NCBI GenBank assembly: GCA_002317115.1
Contig: DCIP01000207.1
Location: forward strand, 1-21,640
Direction: 5' to 3'
DNA: 21,640 nucleotides
Origin: Candidatus Scybalocola fimicaballi
GTDB lineage: Bacteria; Bacteroidota; Bacteroidia; Bacteroidales; Paludibacteraceae
In this document: piece after piece, positions 1-6,885 of the stretch
Numbering within the stretch: position 1 is the first letter of the stretch
Layout: each line of letters begins with the position of its first letter
Program-made: the position numbers and the translations under genes
Notes under the pieces: model-generated
Seen by the model: only the letters and a program-made list of their open reading frames with translations
What the model was told of the DNA's origin: nothing
Databases searched by the model: none

Positions 1-1535
1 CAGCTAAGGAGGATTTGTTACGTGCGGAGGTGGCTAAGAAGCTTGGTGTGCGTCCCGACCGTGTGCGTCAGGTGCGTGTCATCCGTAAGAGTATCGACGC
101 TCGTTCCAAGGTGCAGGTAAAAGTCAACCTTACAGTACAGGCTTTCACAGATAAGACTGTCGCTAAACCGATTGAATATCCTTTTAAGTATGGCGACGTG
201 AAGAATGGAGAGAGAATCGTCATCGTAGGTGCTGGTCCAGCAGGTCTGTTTGCTGCATTGCGATTGATAGAACTTGGTTATTGTCCAGTCGTATTGGAGC
301 GTGGAAAAGCAGTGTCGGATAGAAAGGTCGACGTCGCTCAGCTATGCCGTAATAATGGATTGAATGAGGAATCTAACTACTGTTTTGGAGAGGGTGGCGC
401 AGGTACATTCTCTGATGGCAAACTATTCACTCGAAGCAAGAAGAAGGGTGATAGCGAGCGTATTCTTCAGGTGTTCCACTACCATGGAGCTCAGGATTCT
501 ATCCTTTACGAGGCTCATCCGCACATCGGAACTGACCGCCTTCCAGAGGTGATCAAGAAGATGCGTAAGACGATTCTTGATTGTGGAGGTGAAATCCATT
601 TTGAGACAAAAGTGTCTCATCTGATTATCGATAACGATACAATCAAGGGAGTTGTTGCTTCCGACGGTACTGAATATAAGAGTAGGGCAGTGGTGCTTGC
701 CACAGGCCATTCTGCAAGAGATATCTATCAGATGCTCTACGACGAGGGTGTCGCTCTTGAAGCCAAAGGTTTTGCGATGGGAGTCAGAGTGGAGCATAAA
801 CAGGCTTTGATTGATAAGATACAGTATCATGCCGCTGAACGTGGACCATATCTTCCTGCCGCAGAATATTCCTTCGTGACTCAGGTCGACGGTAGAGGAG
901 TCTACACATTCTGTATGTGTCCGGGTGGATTCGTCGTCCCAGCGTCGACATATAAAGGCGAGACTGTAGTCAATGGAATGTCATCGTCCGGACGAAACTC
1001 TCCATATGCTAATTCAGCTGTTGTGGTGGAAATCCGAGTGGAGGACTTGCCAGAGTTGATGCCCGACTATGAGCAGTATGGTGTGCTTGCTGGATTGGAG
1101 TTCCAGAAACGATACGAGCAGATTGCGTTTGCCAACTCAGGAGGTGGAAATAAAGCACCATGCCAGAAACTATACGATTTCGTCAACGGACGATTAAGTT
1201 TTGAACTTCCGGAGGTTTCATATTTGCCAGGCGTAACGTCGTCGCCAATCCATTTTTGGATGCCTGATTTCATATCGAAGAGATTGCGTGAGGGCTTCAA
1301 GGAGTTTGACAAGAAACGCAAGGGATTCCTGACTAACGACGCTGTGATTATCGGAGTGGAGAGTCGCACGTCGTCGCCAGTGCGTATTCCAAGAGATCAG
1401 GAGACAATGCAGCATATCCAAATCAAGGGGCTTTATCCAGCAGGAGAGGGCGCAGGTTATGCAGGTGGAATCACAAGCTCTGCTGTAGATGGTGATAACG
1501 TGGCAGTGAAGATTTCAGAGTGGCTCAAAAACTAA
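1..1535 (+). CDS. FAD-dependent dehydrogenase, COG2509 type (5' end missing)
   Basis: Predicted flavoprotein oxidoreductase; the exact substrate of this family is not established. The frame is open to the left edge (first full codon at base 3), so the TTG at 15 is probably internal and the true start lies upstream. After a short N-terminal domain of about 65 residues comes the dinucleotide-binding motif GAGPAG (bases about 228-245) ending in an acidic residue (VLERG), which binds FAD. A Gly-rich segment GEGGAGTFSDGK (about 388-423) is typical of this group of HI0933/GidA-like flavoproteins. Near the C-terminus, GVESRTSSPVRI and PAGEGAGYAGGI match the second FAD-binding patch. About 510 residues are present, so only a few dozen residues are likely missing. 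The radical SAM gene follows after 17 bp, so the two are probably cotranscribed. Confidence 0.85.
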   Translation, partial: AKEDLLRAEVAKKLGVRPDRVRQVRVIRKSIDARSKVQVKVNLTVQAFTDKTVAKPIEYPFKYGDVKNGERIVIVGAGPAGLFAALRLIELGYCPVVLERGKAVSDRKVDVAQLCRNNGLNEESNYCFGEGGAGTFSDGKLFTRSKKKGDSERILQVFHYHGAQDSILYEAHPHIGTDRLPEVIKKMRKTILDCGGEIHFETKVSHLIIDNDTIKGVVASDGTEYKSRAVVLATGHSARDIYQMLYDEGVALEAKGFAMGVRVEHKQALIDKIQYHAAERGPYLPAAEYSFVTQVDGRGVYTFCMCPGGFVVPASTYKGETVVNGMSSSGRNSPYANSAVVVEIRVEDLPELMPDYEQYGVLAGLEFQKRYEQIAFANSGGGNKAPCQKLYDFVNGRLSFELPEVSYLPGVTSSPIHFWMPDFISKRLREGFKEFDKKRKGFLTNDAVIIGVESRTSSPVRIPRDQETMQHIQIKGLYPAGEGAGYAGGITSSAVDGDNVAVKISEWLKN

Positions 1536-1552
1536 AATAAAGAGTTGCGGAT

Positions 1553-2179
1553 ATGCAGGAAGCTCCGTTCATAGGTGTTGCCCGTCATAGACTTGTTGTA
1601 GACGGAGAAGGTGTGACAACGCTTGCCGCATTCCACACTTGCACGTTGAATTGCAAGTATTGCCTTAATCCGCAATCTTTGCGTGATGCTGATACGGCAA
1701 GAGATTATTCTACTGCTGAATTATATGAGAAAGTAAGGGTGGATGAACTATATTTTCTTGCGACTGGTGGAGGCGTCTGTTTTGGTGGAGGTGAGCCAAG
1801 TCTAAGATATGAGTTCATACGGGAGTTTCGTGAACTTTGTGGACCGGATTGGAAACTGACTATAGAGACCGCGTTGAATGTGCCAAAGAAGAATATCGAA
1901 GCACTTCTTGCTGTTATAGATTTTTGGATTGTTGACATCAAAGACATGAATCCAGAGATTTACAAAGCATACACAGGCAAGACGAATGAACGTGTGTTGG
2001 AAAACCTTGAACTATTGCGTGGAATGCCGGAGAAAGTCAAAGTTCGTGTACCGTCGATACCAGAATATAACACTAAGGAGGATCAGAATAGTAGCGTCGC
2101 AAGACTAAAAGAGATGGGCTTTTCTGATTTTGATCTGTTTTGTTATAAGACGGAGATTGATAAACTTAGAGATGATTGA
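1553..2179 (+). CDS. radical SAM protein, pyruvate-formate-lyase-activating-enzyme-like
   Basis: Radical S-adenosylmethionine enzyme of 208 residues. The [4Fe-4S] cluster motif is CTLNCKYC (C30, C34, C37; CX3CX2C spacing) and the SAM-binding motif GGGEP is at residues 78-82. The fold resembles the activases of glycyl radical enzymes, but there is no second ferredoxin-like cluster insert, the protein is short, and no glycyl radical enzyme gene is nearby, so the substrate is unknown. ATG 1553 is the only ATG that places the conserved N-terminal strand (GVARHRL) near the start. No strong Shine-Dalgarno sequence is visible, as is usual in Bacteroidota. The gene lies 17 bp after the FAD dehydrogenase, suggesting one transcript, and ends about 40 bp before the ssrA promoter. 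No terminator is obvious between them. Confidence 0.8.
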   Translation: MQEAPFIGVARHRLVVDGEGVTTLAAFHTCTLNCKYCLNPQSLRDADTARDYSTAELYEKVRVDELYFLATGGGVCFGGGEPSLRYEFIREFRELCGPDWKLTIETALNVPKKNIEALLAVIDFWIVDIKDMNPEIYKAYTGKTNERVLENLELLRGMPEKVKVRVPSIPEYNTKEDQNSSVARLKEMGFSDFDLFCYKTEIDKLRDD

Positions 2180-2218
2180 TTTGGAGTTCACGGTATTTTC
2201 ACGACTAATTGTGAAAAA

Positions 2219-2251
2219 TATTGCACAGAATAAATAAAACATTTAATTTTG
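2219..2251 (+). promoter_or_regulatory. ssrA promoter
   Basis: The -33 element is TATTG (TTG at 2221-2223) and the -7 element is TAATTTTG (2244-2251), an exact match to the Bacteroidetes consensus TAnnTTTG with a 20-bp spacer. Transcription would begin near 2258, about 27 nt before the mature tmRNA 5' end. Confidence 0.7.
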
Positions 2252-2253
2252 CA

Positions 2254-2275
2254 GTGTGATCTTACGGGATCGCAC
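2254..2275 (+). other. hairpin in ssrA 5' leader
   Basis: GTGTGATC (2254-2261) pairs with GATCGCAC (2268-2275): an 8-bp stem with one G-U pair and the hexaloop TTACGG. It sits just before the mature tmRNA 5' end at 2285. It may help processing, or be a DNA-level element overlapping the start of transcription. Its function is not known. Confidence 0.5.
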
Positions 2276-2284
2276 CTCAAATAT

Positions 2285-2676
2285 GGGGATGACCGGTTTT
2301 GACAGCGGGCAGAAGCGGTATGTAAGCATGCAGTGCGCTGGTGGCTAGCACTATAATCTTGAGACCAAAAATTTAACTGGCGAGAATAACTATGCTCTTG
2401 CAGCCTAACCGAAGTACAGTAAGTTAGCTTTATCGCGGTCAAGATGACTGCGACAAGACGTCTCCCCAAGCCCAAGTCCTGAGGCGATTGGATTAGCGAG
2501 GCGCAGAATATCGGGAATAGTGTCGTTAGAGTCTGGATGACGGCATGAAATTTACAGACTAAGGTGCTGGTTGGTGGTCCAGGTCTTGCCAACACCCGAC
2601 AATGAAGGCTGGAATAAGCATGTAGAAAGCATATTGATTCCTCGTTTGGACGAGGGTTCGACCCCCTCCATCTCCA
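2285..2676 (+). ncRNA. ssrA: tmRNA (transfer-messenger RNA)
   Basis: One-piece tmRNA of about 392 nt that rescues stalled ribosomes and tags the unfinished protein for proteolysis. The 5' end GGGGATG (2285-2291) pairs with CATCTCC (2669-2675) to form the 7-bp acceptor stem with one G-U pair; A2676 is the discriminator. The T-arm is GAGGG-TTCGACC-CCCTC (2652-2668). The tag reading frame is 2379-2408, encoding GENNYALAA and then TAA. The ALAA end is the usual ClpXP/ClpAP degron. The genomic sequence after the discriminator is CTT, so the CCA tail is not encoded and must be added after transcription. It has its own promoter and terminator. Partner SmpB is not in the window. Confidence 0.96.
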
Positions 2677-2688
2677 CTTTTGGACATA

Positions 2689-2726
2689 AATAAGCATCGT
2701 TTTCATAAACGGTGCTTATTTTTTTT
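2689..2726 (+). terminator. ssrA intrinsic terminator
   Basis: A 14-bp stem with one G-U pair (2689-2702 with 2707-2720) and a TCAT loop, followed by a run of T to 2726. It begins 12 nt after the tmRNA discriminator base. Confidence 0.9.
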
Positions 2727-2816
2727 GCCGTCGACTTACTGGTGTCTAAATCAAAATATGAGATATATTATGAATTAAGAAAGGTGTTGTATAGCATATC
2801 GGAGCGGATTTTTTAC

Positions 2817-2824
2817 TAATTTTG
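2817..2824 (+). promoter_or_regulatory. -7 element for the transporter gene
   Basis: TAATTTTG matches the Bacteroidetes -7 consensus exactly. No good TTTG-like -33 box is seen at 19-22 bp. Transcription would start near 2831, giving a leader of only about 14 nt before ATG 2845. Confidence 0.5.
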
Positions 2825-2844
2825 CAGTCGTTAATAAAAGAGAG

Positions 2845-3804
2845 ATGAATCCAGTATTAAAATTTTTGAGAGATTGGACCTTGCCTTGTGCAATGGTGTT
2901 GGGTGCTGCATGTTATTTGATTTGGCATTTCTTACTTCCCGTGTCGACGGAGATGCGCGCGGATGCCGCAGAAATCGTGGCGGTGGTTCAGCCGGTACTG
3001 ATTTTTTCCATGCTGTTCATCTCATTCTGCAAGATCGACATCCGTGATTTACGTTGGAGGAAATGGCATTTTTATGGACTCGCTTTTCAGATAATTGTTT
3101 TCTTAGTGGTGGGATTGTTGGTCTATCTTTATCCTGACAGTGAATATAGAGTCACGATGGAGTCGGCAATGATCTGTTTCATCTGCCCAACGGCTACAGC
3201 TGCTGCTGTCCTCACTCAGAAACTTGGAGGTAATGCTGCGACGTTGGTGTCGTACACTATGTTCATAAACCTTGTGACAACAGTTGCTATTTCGACTATC
3301 GTGCCTATTTTGAATCCAGAGGGTGGAATCACATTCTGGATGGCTTTCTTCAAGATTATGGCTAAGGTATTTCCAATGCTGATTTGTCCATTCTTTTTGG
3401 CTGTACTTGTTAGAAATTTTGTGCCTAAGTTTCATAAATTGGTGATTTCCACAAAAGATTTGGCGTTCTATATATGGGCGGTTGCTTTATCACTTGCCAT
3501 CGCAGTGACGGTAAGATATATCGTGTCGGCAACTGATCTTACTTTCACTACAGTAGTTGGCATTGCGTTAGCGTCGCTTATAGCATGTATTTCTCAATTT
3601 GCCTTAGGTAAATTGTTCGGAAGAAAATTCGACGACGAGATAAGTGGAGGCCAGGCATTAGGCCAGAAGAACACGGTGTTTGCAATCTGGGTGGGCTATA
3701 CATTCTTCTCTCCGTTGTCATCTGTCGCTGGAGGATTCTACAGCATTTGGCACAATGTGTTCAATAGTTGGCAGCTGTATAAGAAGAATAAGGGAAACGG
3801 GTAG
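2845..3804 (+). CDS. bile acid:sodium symporter-like (BASS/SBF) membrane transporter
   Basis: An integral inner-membrane protein of 319 residues with roughly nine to ten hydrophobic segments distributed over its whole length. Family assignment rests on the overall topology and length, and on the segment ISGGQALGQKNTVFAIW near residues 265-285. This resembles the G-QN-LA signature of the bile acid:sodium symporter superfamily, which lies in the core transport domain. These proteins import organic anions with sodium; here the substrate cannot be read from sequence, and bile acid itself should not be assumed. ATG 2845 lies just after a consensus -7 element. The gene stands alone between ssrA and the kdsA operon. 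A CCCAT/ATGGG hairpin at 3838-3853 follows it but lacks a T-run. Confidence 0.7.
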   Translation: MNPVLKFLRDWTLPCAMVLGAACYLIWHFLLPVSTEMRADAAEIVAVVQPVLIFSMLFISFCKIDIRDLRWRKWHFYGLAFQIIVFLVVGLLVYLYPDSEYRVTMESAMICFICPTATAAAVLTQKLGGNAATLVSYTMFINLVTTVAISTIVPILNPEGGITFWMAFFKIMAKVFPMLICPFFLAVLVRNFVPKFHKLVISTKDLAFYIWAVALSLAIAVTVRYIVSATDLTFTTVVGIALASLIACISQFALGKLFGRKFDDEISGGQALGQKNTVFAIWVGYTFFSPLSSVAGGFYSIWHNVFNSWQLYKKNKGNG

Positions 3805-3901
3805 ATTTGAAATTAAATAGATTCATGTGATCGGTGTCCCATTATGTCATGGGCTACAACAAGGGATCGCCTCTACAAACATTTTGATATTTCTACGCTT
3901 C

Positions 3902-3932
3902 TTGCTATATTTGTGGGCATCAATATAATTTG
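3902..3932 (+). promoter_or_regulatory. promoter of the kdsA operon
   Basis: TTG (3902-3904), a 20-bp spacer, then ATAATTTG (3925-3932), which matches TAnnTTTG except for the swapped first two bases. Transcription would start near 3939, 13 nt before the ATG at 3952. Confidence 0.5.
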
Positions 3933-3951
3933 AAAATTACATATTAAATAT

Positions 3952-4779
3952 ATGACTATGGATTACTCTTTCATTCCAAAATTAAAATATCTTGCCGATA
4001 ACAATTTCTTCTTGATGGCAGGACCTTGCTGCATCGAAGGTGAGGAGATGGCTTTTGAGATTGCCGACAAGATGGTGGCTATCTGTGATAAACTTCATAT
4101 CCCATACATTTTCAAGGGCTCATACAGAAAGGCTAACCGTTCGCGTCTTGACAGTTTCTCTGGAATCGGAGACGAGAAGGCTTTGGATATTTTGAAGAGA
4201 GTAGGAGAGAAGTATAATATCCCTGTCGTTACCGATATCCATTCTGCTTCTGAGGCTGACATGGCGGCTAAGTATGTTGACGTGCTTCAGATTCCAGCAT
4301 TCCTTTGCCGACAGACAGATATCTTGGTTGCTGCGGCTAAGACTGGTAAGGTTGTCAATATTAAGAAAGGACAGTTTATCTCGCCAGAGTCGATGAAGTT
4401 TGCTGCAGGCAAAATCAAGGAGTGTGGCAACGACAAGATCCTTTTGACAGACCGTGGTACAGAATTCGGATATCAGGATTTGATTGTTGATTATCGTGGA
4501 ATCCCAACGATGCAGAAGATTGGTTATCCTGTTGTGCTTGATATCACACATTCGCTTCAGCAACCCAACCAGACTTCTGGCGTAACAGGTGGAAATCCAG
4601 ATATGATTGAGACTATCGCTCGTGCGGGAATCGCAGTCGGCGCAGACGGTTTGTTTATGGAGACACACATGGATCCAAGTGTAGCGAAGAGCGACGGTGC
4701 TAATATGCTTCGTCTTGACTTGGCAGAAGGATTGCTTACAAAGTTGGTTAAATTGCGTAAGGCAGTAGTTGAACTATAA
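3952..4779 (+). CDS. kdsA: 3-deoxy-8-phosphooctulonate synthase (Kdo-8-P synthase), metal-dependent type
   Basis: Condenses phosphoenolpyruvate with arabinose 5-phosphate to give Kdo 8-phosphate, the precursor of the Kdo sugar in the lipopolysaccharide inner core; cytosolic. The 275-residue length and the motifs MAGPC, FKGSYRKANRS, LTDRGTEFGYQ, VVLDITHS and METHMDPS are all standard for KdsA. The metal ligands known from the Aquifex enzyme (Cys, His, Glu, Asp) are found with identical spacing at C26, H200, E237 and D248, so this is the metal-dependent class, not the Asn-containing E. coli class. A second Met codon at 3958 is also a possible start. It is the first gene of an operon: the DUF3109 gene begins 3 bp after its stop. 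Confidence 0.95.
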   Translation: MTMDYSFIPKLKYLADNNFFLMAGPCCIEGEEMAFEIADKMVAICDKLHIPYIFKGSYRKANRSRLDSFSGIGDEKALDILKRVGEKYNIPVVTDIHSASEADMAAKYVDVLQIPAFLCRQTDILVAAAKTGKVVNIKKGQFISPESMKFAAGKIKECGNDKILLTDRGTEFGYQDLIVDYRGIPTMQKIGYPVVLDITHSLQQPNQTSGVTGGNPDMIETIARAGIAVGADGLFMETHMDPSVAKSDGANMLRLDLAEGLLTKLVKLRKAVVEL

Positions 4780-4782
4780 GTT

Positions 4783-5367
4783 ATGTTGCAGATTCAAGAT
4801 ACGATAGTAAGTTTCGATGTGTTGGAACGTCGTTTCCTTTGCGACTTGGCAAAGTGCAAGGGTATCTGTTGCATCGAAGGAGATAGTGGCGCCCCATTGG
4901 AAGATGATGAGATTCCGATTTTGGAGCGTCTTGTCGACGTTGTGTGGGATCAGCTTTCGGAGGAATCAAAGGCGGTTATCAAAGAGCAAGGAGTCTGGTA
5001 TACAGATGTCATGGGCGACAAGGTCACTTCCATCGTGAATGGCAAAGAGTGCGTCTTCACAACCATCGATGAAGATGGAATGTGTAAGTGTGCTTTGGAA
5101 GTCGCATACAGAGAGGGTAGAAGTGATTTCTACAAACCAATATCATGCCATCTATATCCAGTAAGACTTGATAAGGTCGGTGACAATATTGCAGTCAACT
5201 ATCATAAGTGGGATGTCTGCAAGTGCGCAAGAAAATTGGGAAGTATCAACGACCTTCCCGTCTACAAATTCTTGAAAGAACCATTGATCAGAAGATTCGG
5301 ACAGGAATGGTATGATGAACTCGAACTTTGTGTCGGGGAGTTGAAAAAGCAAGGAATGATTAAATGA
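4783..5367 (+). CDS. DUF3109 family cysteine-rich protein
   Basis: A 194-residue soluble protein typical of Bacteroidota and of unknown function. It has ten well-spaced cysteines: C20, C25, C29 and C30 (the CKGICC motif), C90, C101 and C103 (MCKCA), C122 (SCHLYP) and C146 and C148 (VCKCA), plus C183 near the end. The CxxxCC and CxC pattern resembles the YkgJ-type metal (zinc or iron-sulfur) binding proteins, so a bound metal or cluster is likely, but this is inference. No signal peptide is seen, so it should be cytosolic. It starts 3 bp after kdsA and its TGA overlaps the ATG of the M16 peptidase gene (ATGA at 5364-5367), so all three are probably translated from one mRNA with coupling at the second junction. 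Confidence 0.85.
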   Translation: MLQIQDTIVSFDVLERRFLCDLAKCKGICCIEGDSGAPLEDDEIPILERLVDVVWDQLSEESKAVIKEQGVWYTDVMGDKVTSIVNGKECVFTTIDEDGMCKCALEVAYREGRSDFYKPISCHLYPVRLDKVGDNIAVNYHKWDVCKCARKLGSINDLPVYKFLKEPLIRRFGQEWYDELELCVGELKKQGMIK

Positions 5368-6596
5368 TAGAGACGGATATTCATACAGCCACTTTGCCCA
5401 ATGGAGTGCGCATAGTGCACAAAGAAGAGGCGTCGCAAGTGGCATATTGTGGTTTTGCGATCAATGCCGGCACCCGTGATGAGGAGGCCGACGAGAGCGG
5501 TATGGCCCATTTTATAGAGCACATGCTATTCAAAGGCACTGTGAAGAGAAATTCATGGCACATCCTCAACCGCCTTGAAGGAGTGGGAGGGGAGATAAAC
5601 GCATACACCACAAAGGAAGAAACATTCGTCTATTCGACAGTGTTGACTGCGGATTTTGAAAAAGCGGTCGACCTATGTTCGGATATCGTTTTCCATCCTA
5701 CCTTTCCTGCTCATGAAATAGAGAAGGAAGTCGACGTGATTATAGAAGAGATCAACTCGTATAACGACTCCCCGTCGGAATTGATATATGATGAGTTTGA
5801 AAGCATTATCTTCAAAAACTCACAGCTTGGAAGAAATATACTTGGCGACGCTGATCGACTTCAGGAATACACCACTGAGAATGCGTTACGCTTCGTCGCC
5901 AACAACTACTTTACCGACAAGATCCTATTTTTCTCCGTCGGCAATATTCCATTTAAGAAAGTGATGAGGCTCGCCGAGAAATATTTTGGCGACGTCGCAG
6001 CAAAATACAGCACGAAGACAAGACAGAAGTCTGCATTGTATGTGCCAGACCATGTGCGAAAGAATCTCAACACGCATCAGACACATGCGTTGATCGGAGC
6101 AAGAGCATATTCATTGTCGGACGATCGACGTCTACCATTGTATTTGCTAAATAATATACTTGGTGGACCAGGAATGAATTCCAAACTTAATCTTGCTGTA
6201 CGAGAGAAGAGAGGATTGGCATATTCTGTAGAGTCTGCTTATACAGCATATTCCGACGACGGTTTGATCAATATCTATTTCGGCACGGAGCATGAGGATA
6301 CAGAAAAATGCCTGAACGTCATATATAAAGAGTTGAAGAACCTTAGAGATAATGAGATGCCATCGTCGCAGCTTGAGCGAGCAAAGAAACAGTTGATGGG
6401 GCAGCTTGCCATCGCTAAGGAGAATAGAGAGAACTCAGCGTTGAGCATGGCAAAAAGCTTTTTGTTCTTTGGCATGGACGAGTCTAATGCAGTTGTGGCC
6501 GAGAAAATCGCAAAGATCACGTCGACGCAGTTGTTGGAGATAGCGAACGATATTTTTGAGGAGAACAAATTATCTACATTGATATATACGAAGTAA
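5364..6596 (+). CDS. M16 family zinc metallopeptidase (processing-peptidase-like)
   Basis: A 410-residue zinc peptidase of the pitrilysin/mitochondrial-processing-peptidase group. The inverted zinc motif HFIEH gives H49, E52 (catalytic) and H53; the third ligand is an acidic residue at E128/E129 in IIEEINSY, at the expected distance of about 75 residues. The second half holds GGPGMNSKLNLAVREKRGLAYS, the Arg/Tyr substrate-binding region found in the C-terminal domain of active bacterial members. The protein therefore contains both family domains in one short chain, the common bacterial size. No signal peptide is visible, so it is likely cytosolic. Its start overlaps the DUF3109 stop (ATGA) and the gene ends just before a palindromic terminator, so it is last in the kdsA operon. 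The substrate is unknown. Confidence 0.9.
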   Translation: MIETDIHTATLPNGVRIVHKEEASQVAYCGFAINAGTRDEEADESGMAHFIEHMLFKGTVKRNSWHILNRLEGVGGEINAYTTKEETFVYSTVLTADFEKAVDLCSDIVFHPTFPAHEIEKEVDVIIEEINSYNDSPSELIYDEFESIIFKNSQLGRNILGDADRLQEYTTENALRFVANNYFTDKILFFSVGNIPFKKVMRLAEKYFGDVAAKYSTKTRQKSALYVPDHVRKNLNTHQTHALIGARAYSLSDDRRLPLYLLNNILGGPGMNSKLNLAVREKRGLAYSVESAYTAYSDDGLINIYFGTEHEDTEKCLNVIYKELKNLRDNEMPSSQLERAKKQLMGQLAIAKENRENSALSMAKSFLFFGMDESNAVVAEKIAKITSTQLLEIANDIFEENKLSTLIYTK

Positions 6597-6635
6597 AACG
6601 TTGATGATAACGATGATGTTAACGTTAACGGAAGC

Positions 6636-6664
6636 AATGTCCTATAATATTATAGGACATTTTT
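6636..6664 (+). terminator. terminator of the kdsA-DUF3109-M16 operon
   Basis: A perfect 26-nt inverted repeat (6636-6661, AATGTCCTATAAT and its complement), folding with a small loop at its centre, followed by TTTT. The palindrome also reads the same on the minus strand. Confidence 0.75.
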
Positions 6665-6814
6665 GTTATTAATTTATTAAGACATGTTTTATGTAGGTGA
6701 TTTATATACGGGACTCGCTATATAATCCCCTTTATTCATTATTTGGCCATAAATAAAGAAATACAAAAACGTCAAAAAAATGCGGAAAAATAAGCAAATG
6801 AAATTTTTTTATCT

Positions 6815-6822
6815 TAAATTTG
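6815..6822 (+). promoter_or_regulatory. -7 element of secDF
   Basis: TAAATTTG is an exact TAnnTTTG match. The -33 region is weak. The start near 6829 leaves an A-rich leader of about 57 nt before ATG 6886, with no Shine-Dalgarno, as is common for highly translated genes in Bacteroidota. Confidence 0.5.
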
Positions 6823-6885
6823 CACATTAATAGTGTTAAGTAGAATTTTAATAGAATATAAATAAAAAATTAAATAACAAAAAAA

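Larger units (their letters stand above)
6597..6885 (+). other. intergenic region between the M16 gene and secDF
   Basis: It holds the imperfect 12-bp repeats starting CGTTGATGATAA and CGATGATGTTAA (6599-6622), a GTTAACGTTAAC palindrome (6618-6629), the terminator at 6636-6664, a very A/T-rich stretch, and the secDF -7 element. I see no ORF or tRNA in it. Confidence 0.6.

Noticed and set aside
2188..2706. 172-codon open frame on the minus strand
   Set aside because: It lies across ssrA and its promoter and terminator; the well-folded tmRNA explains the sequence, and the frame has no recognisable protein features.
3838..3853. CCCAT/ATGGG hairpin after the transporter gene as a terminator
   Set aside because: It has only five base pairs and no following T-run, so it is not convincing as an intrinsic terminator.
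4120..4668. 182-codon frame antisense to kdsA
   Set aside because: It is a shadow of the strongly conserved kdsA coding sequence, with no domain and no promoter.
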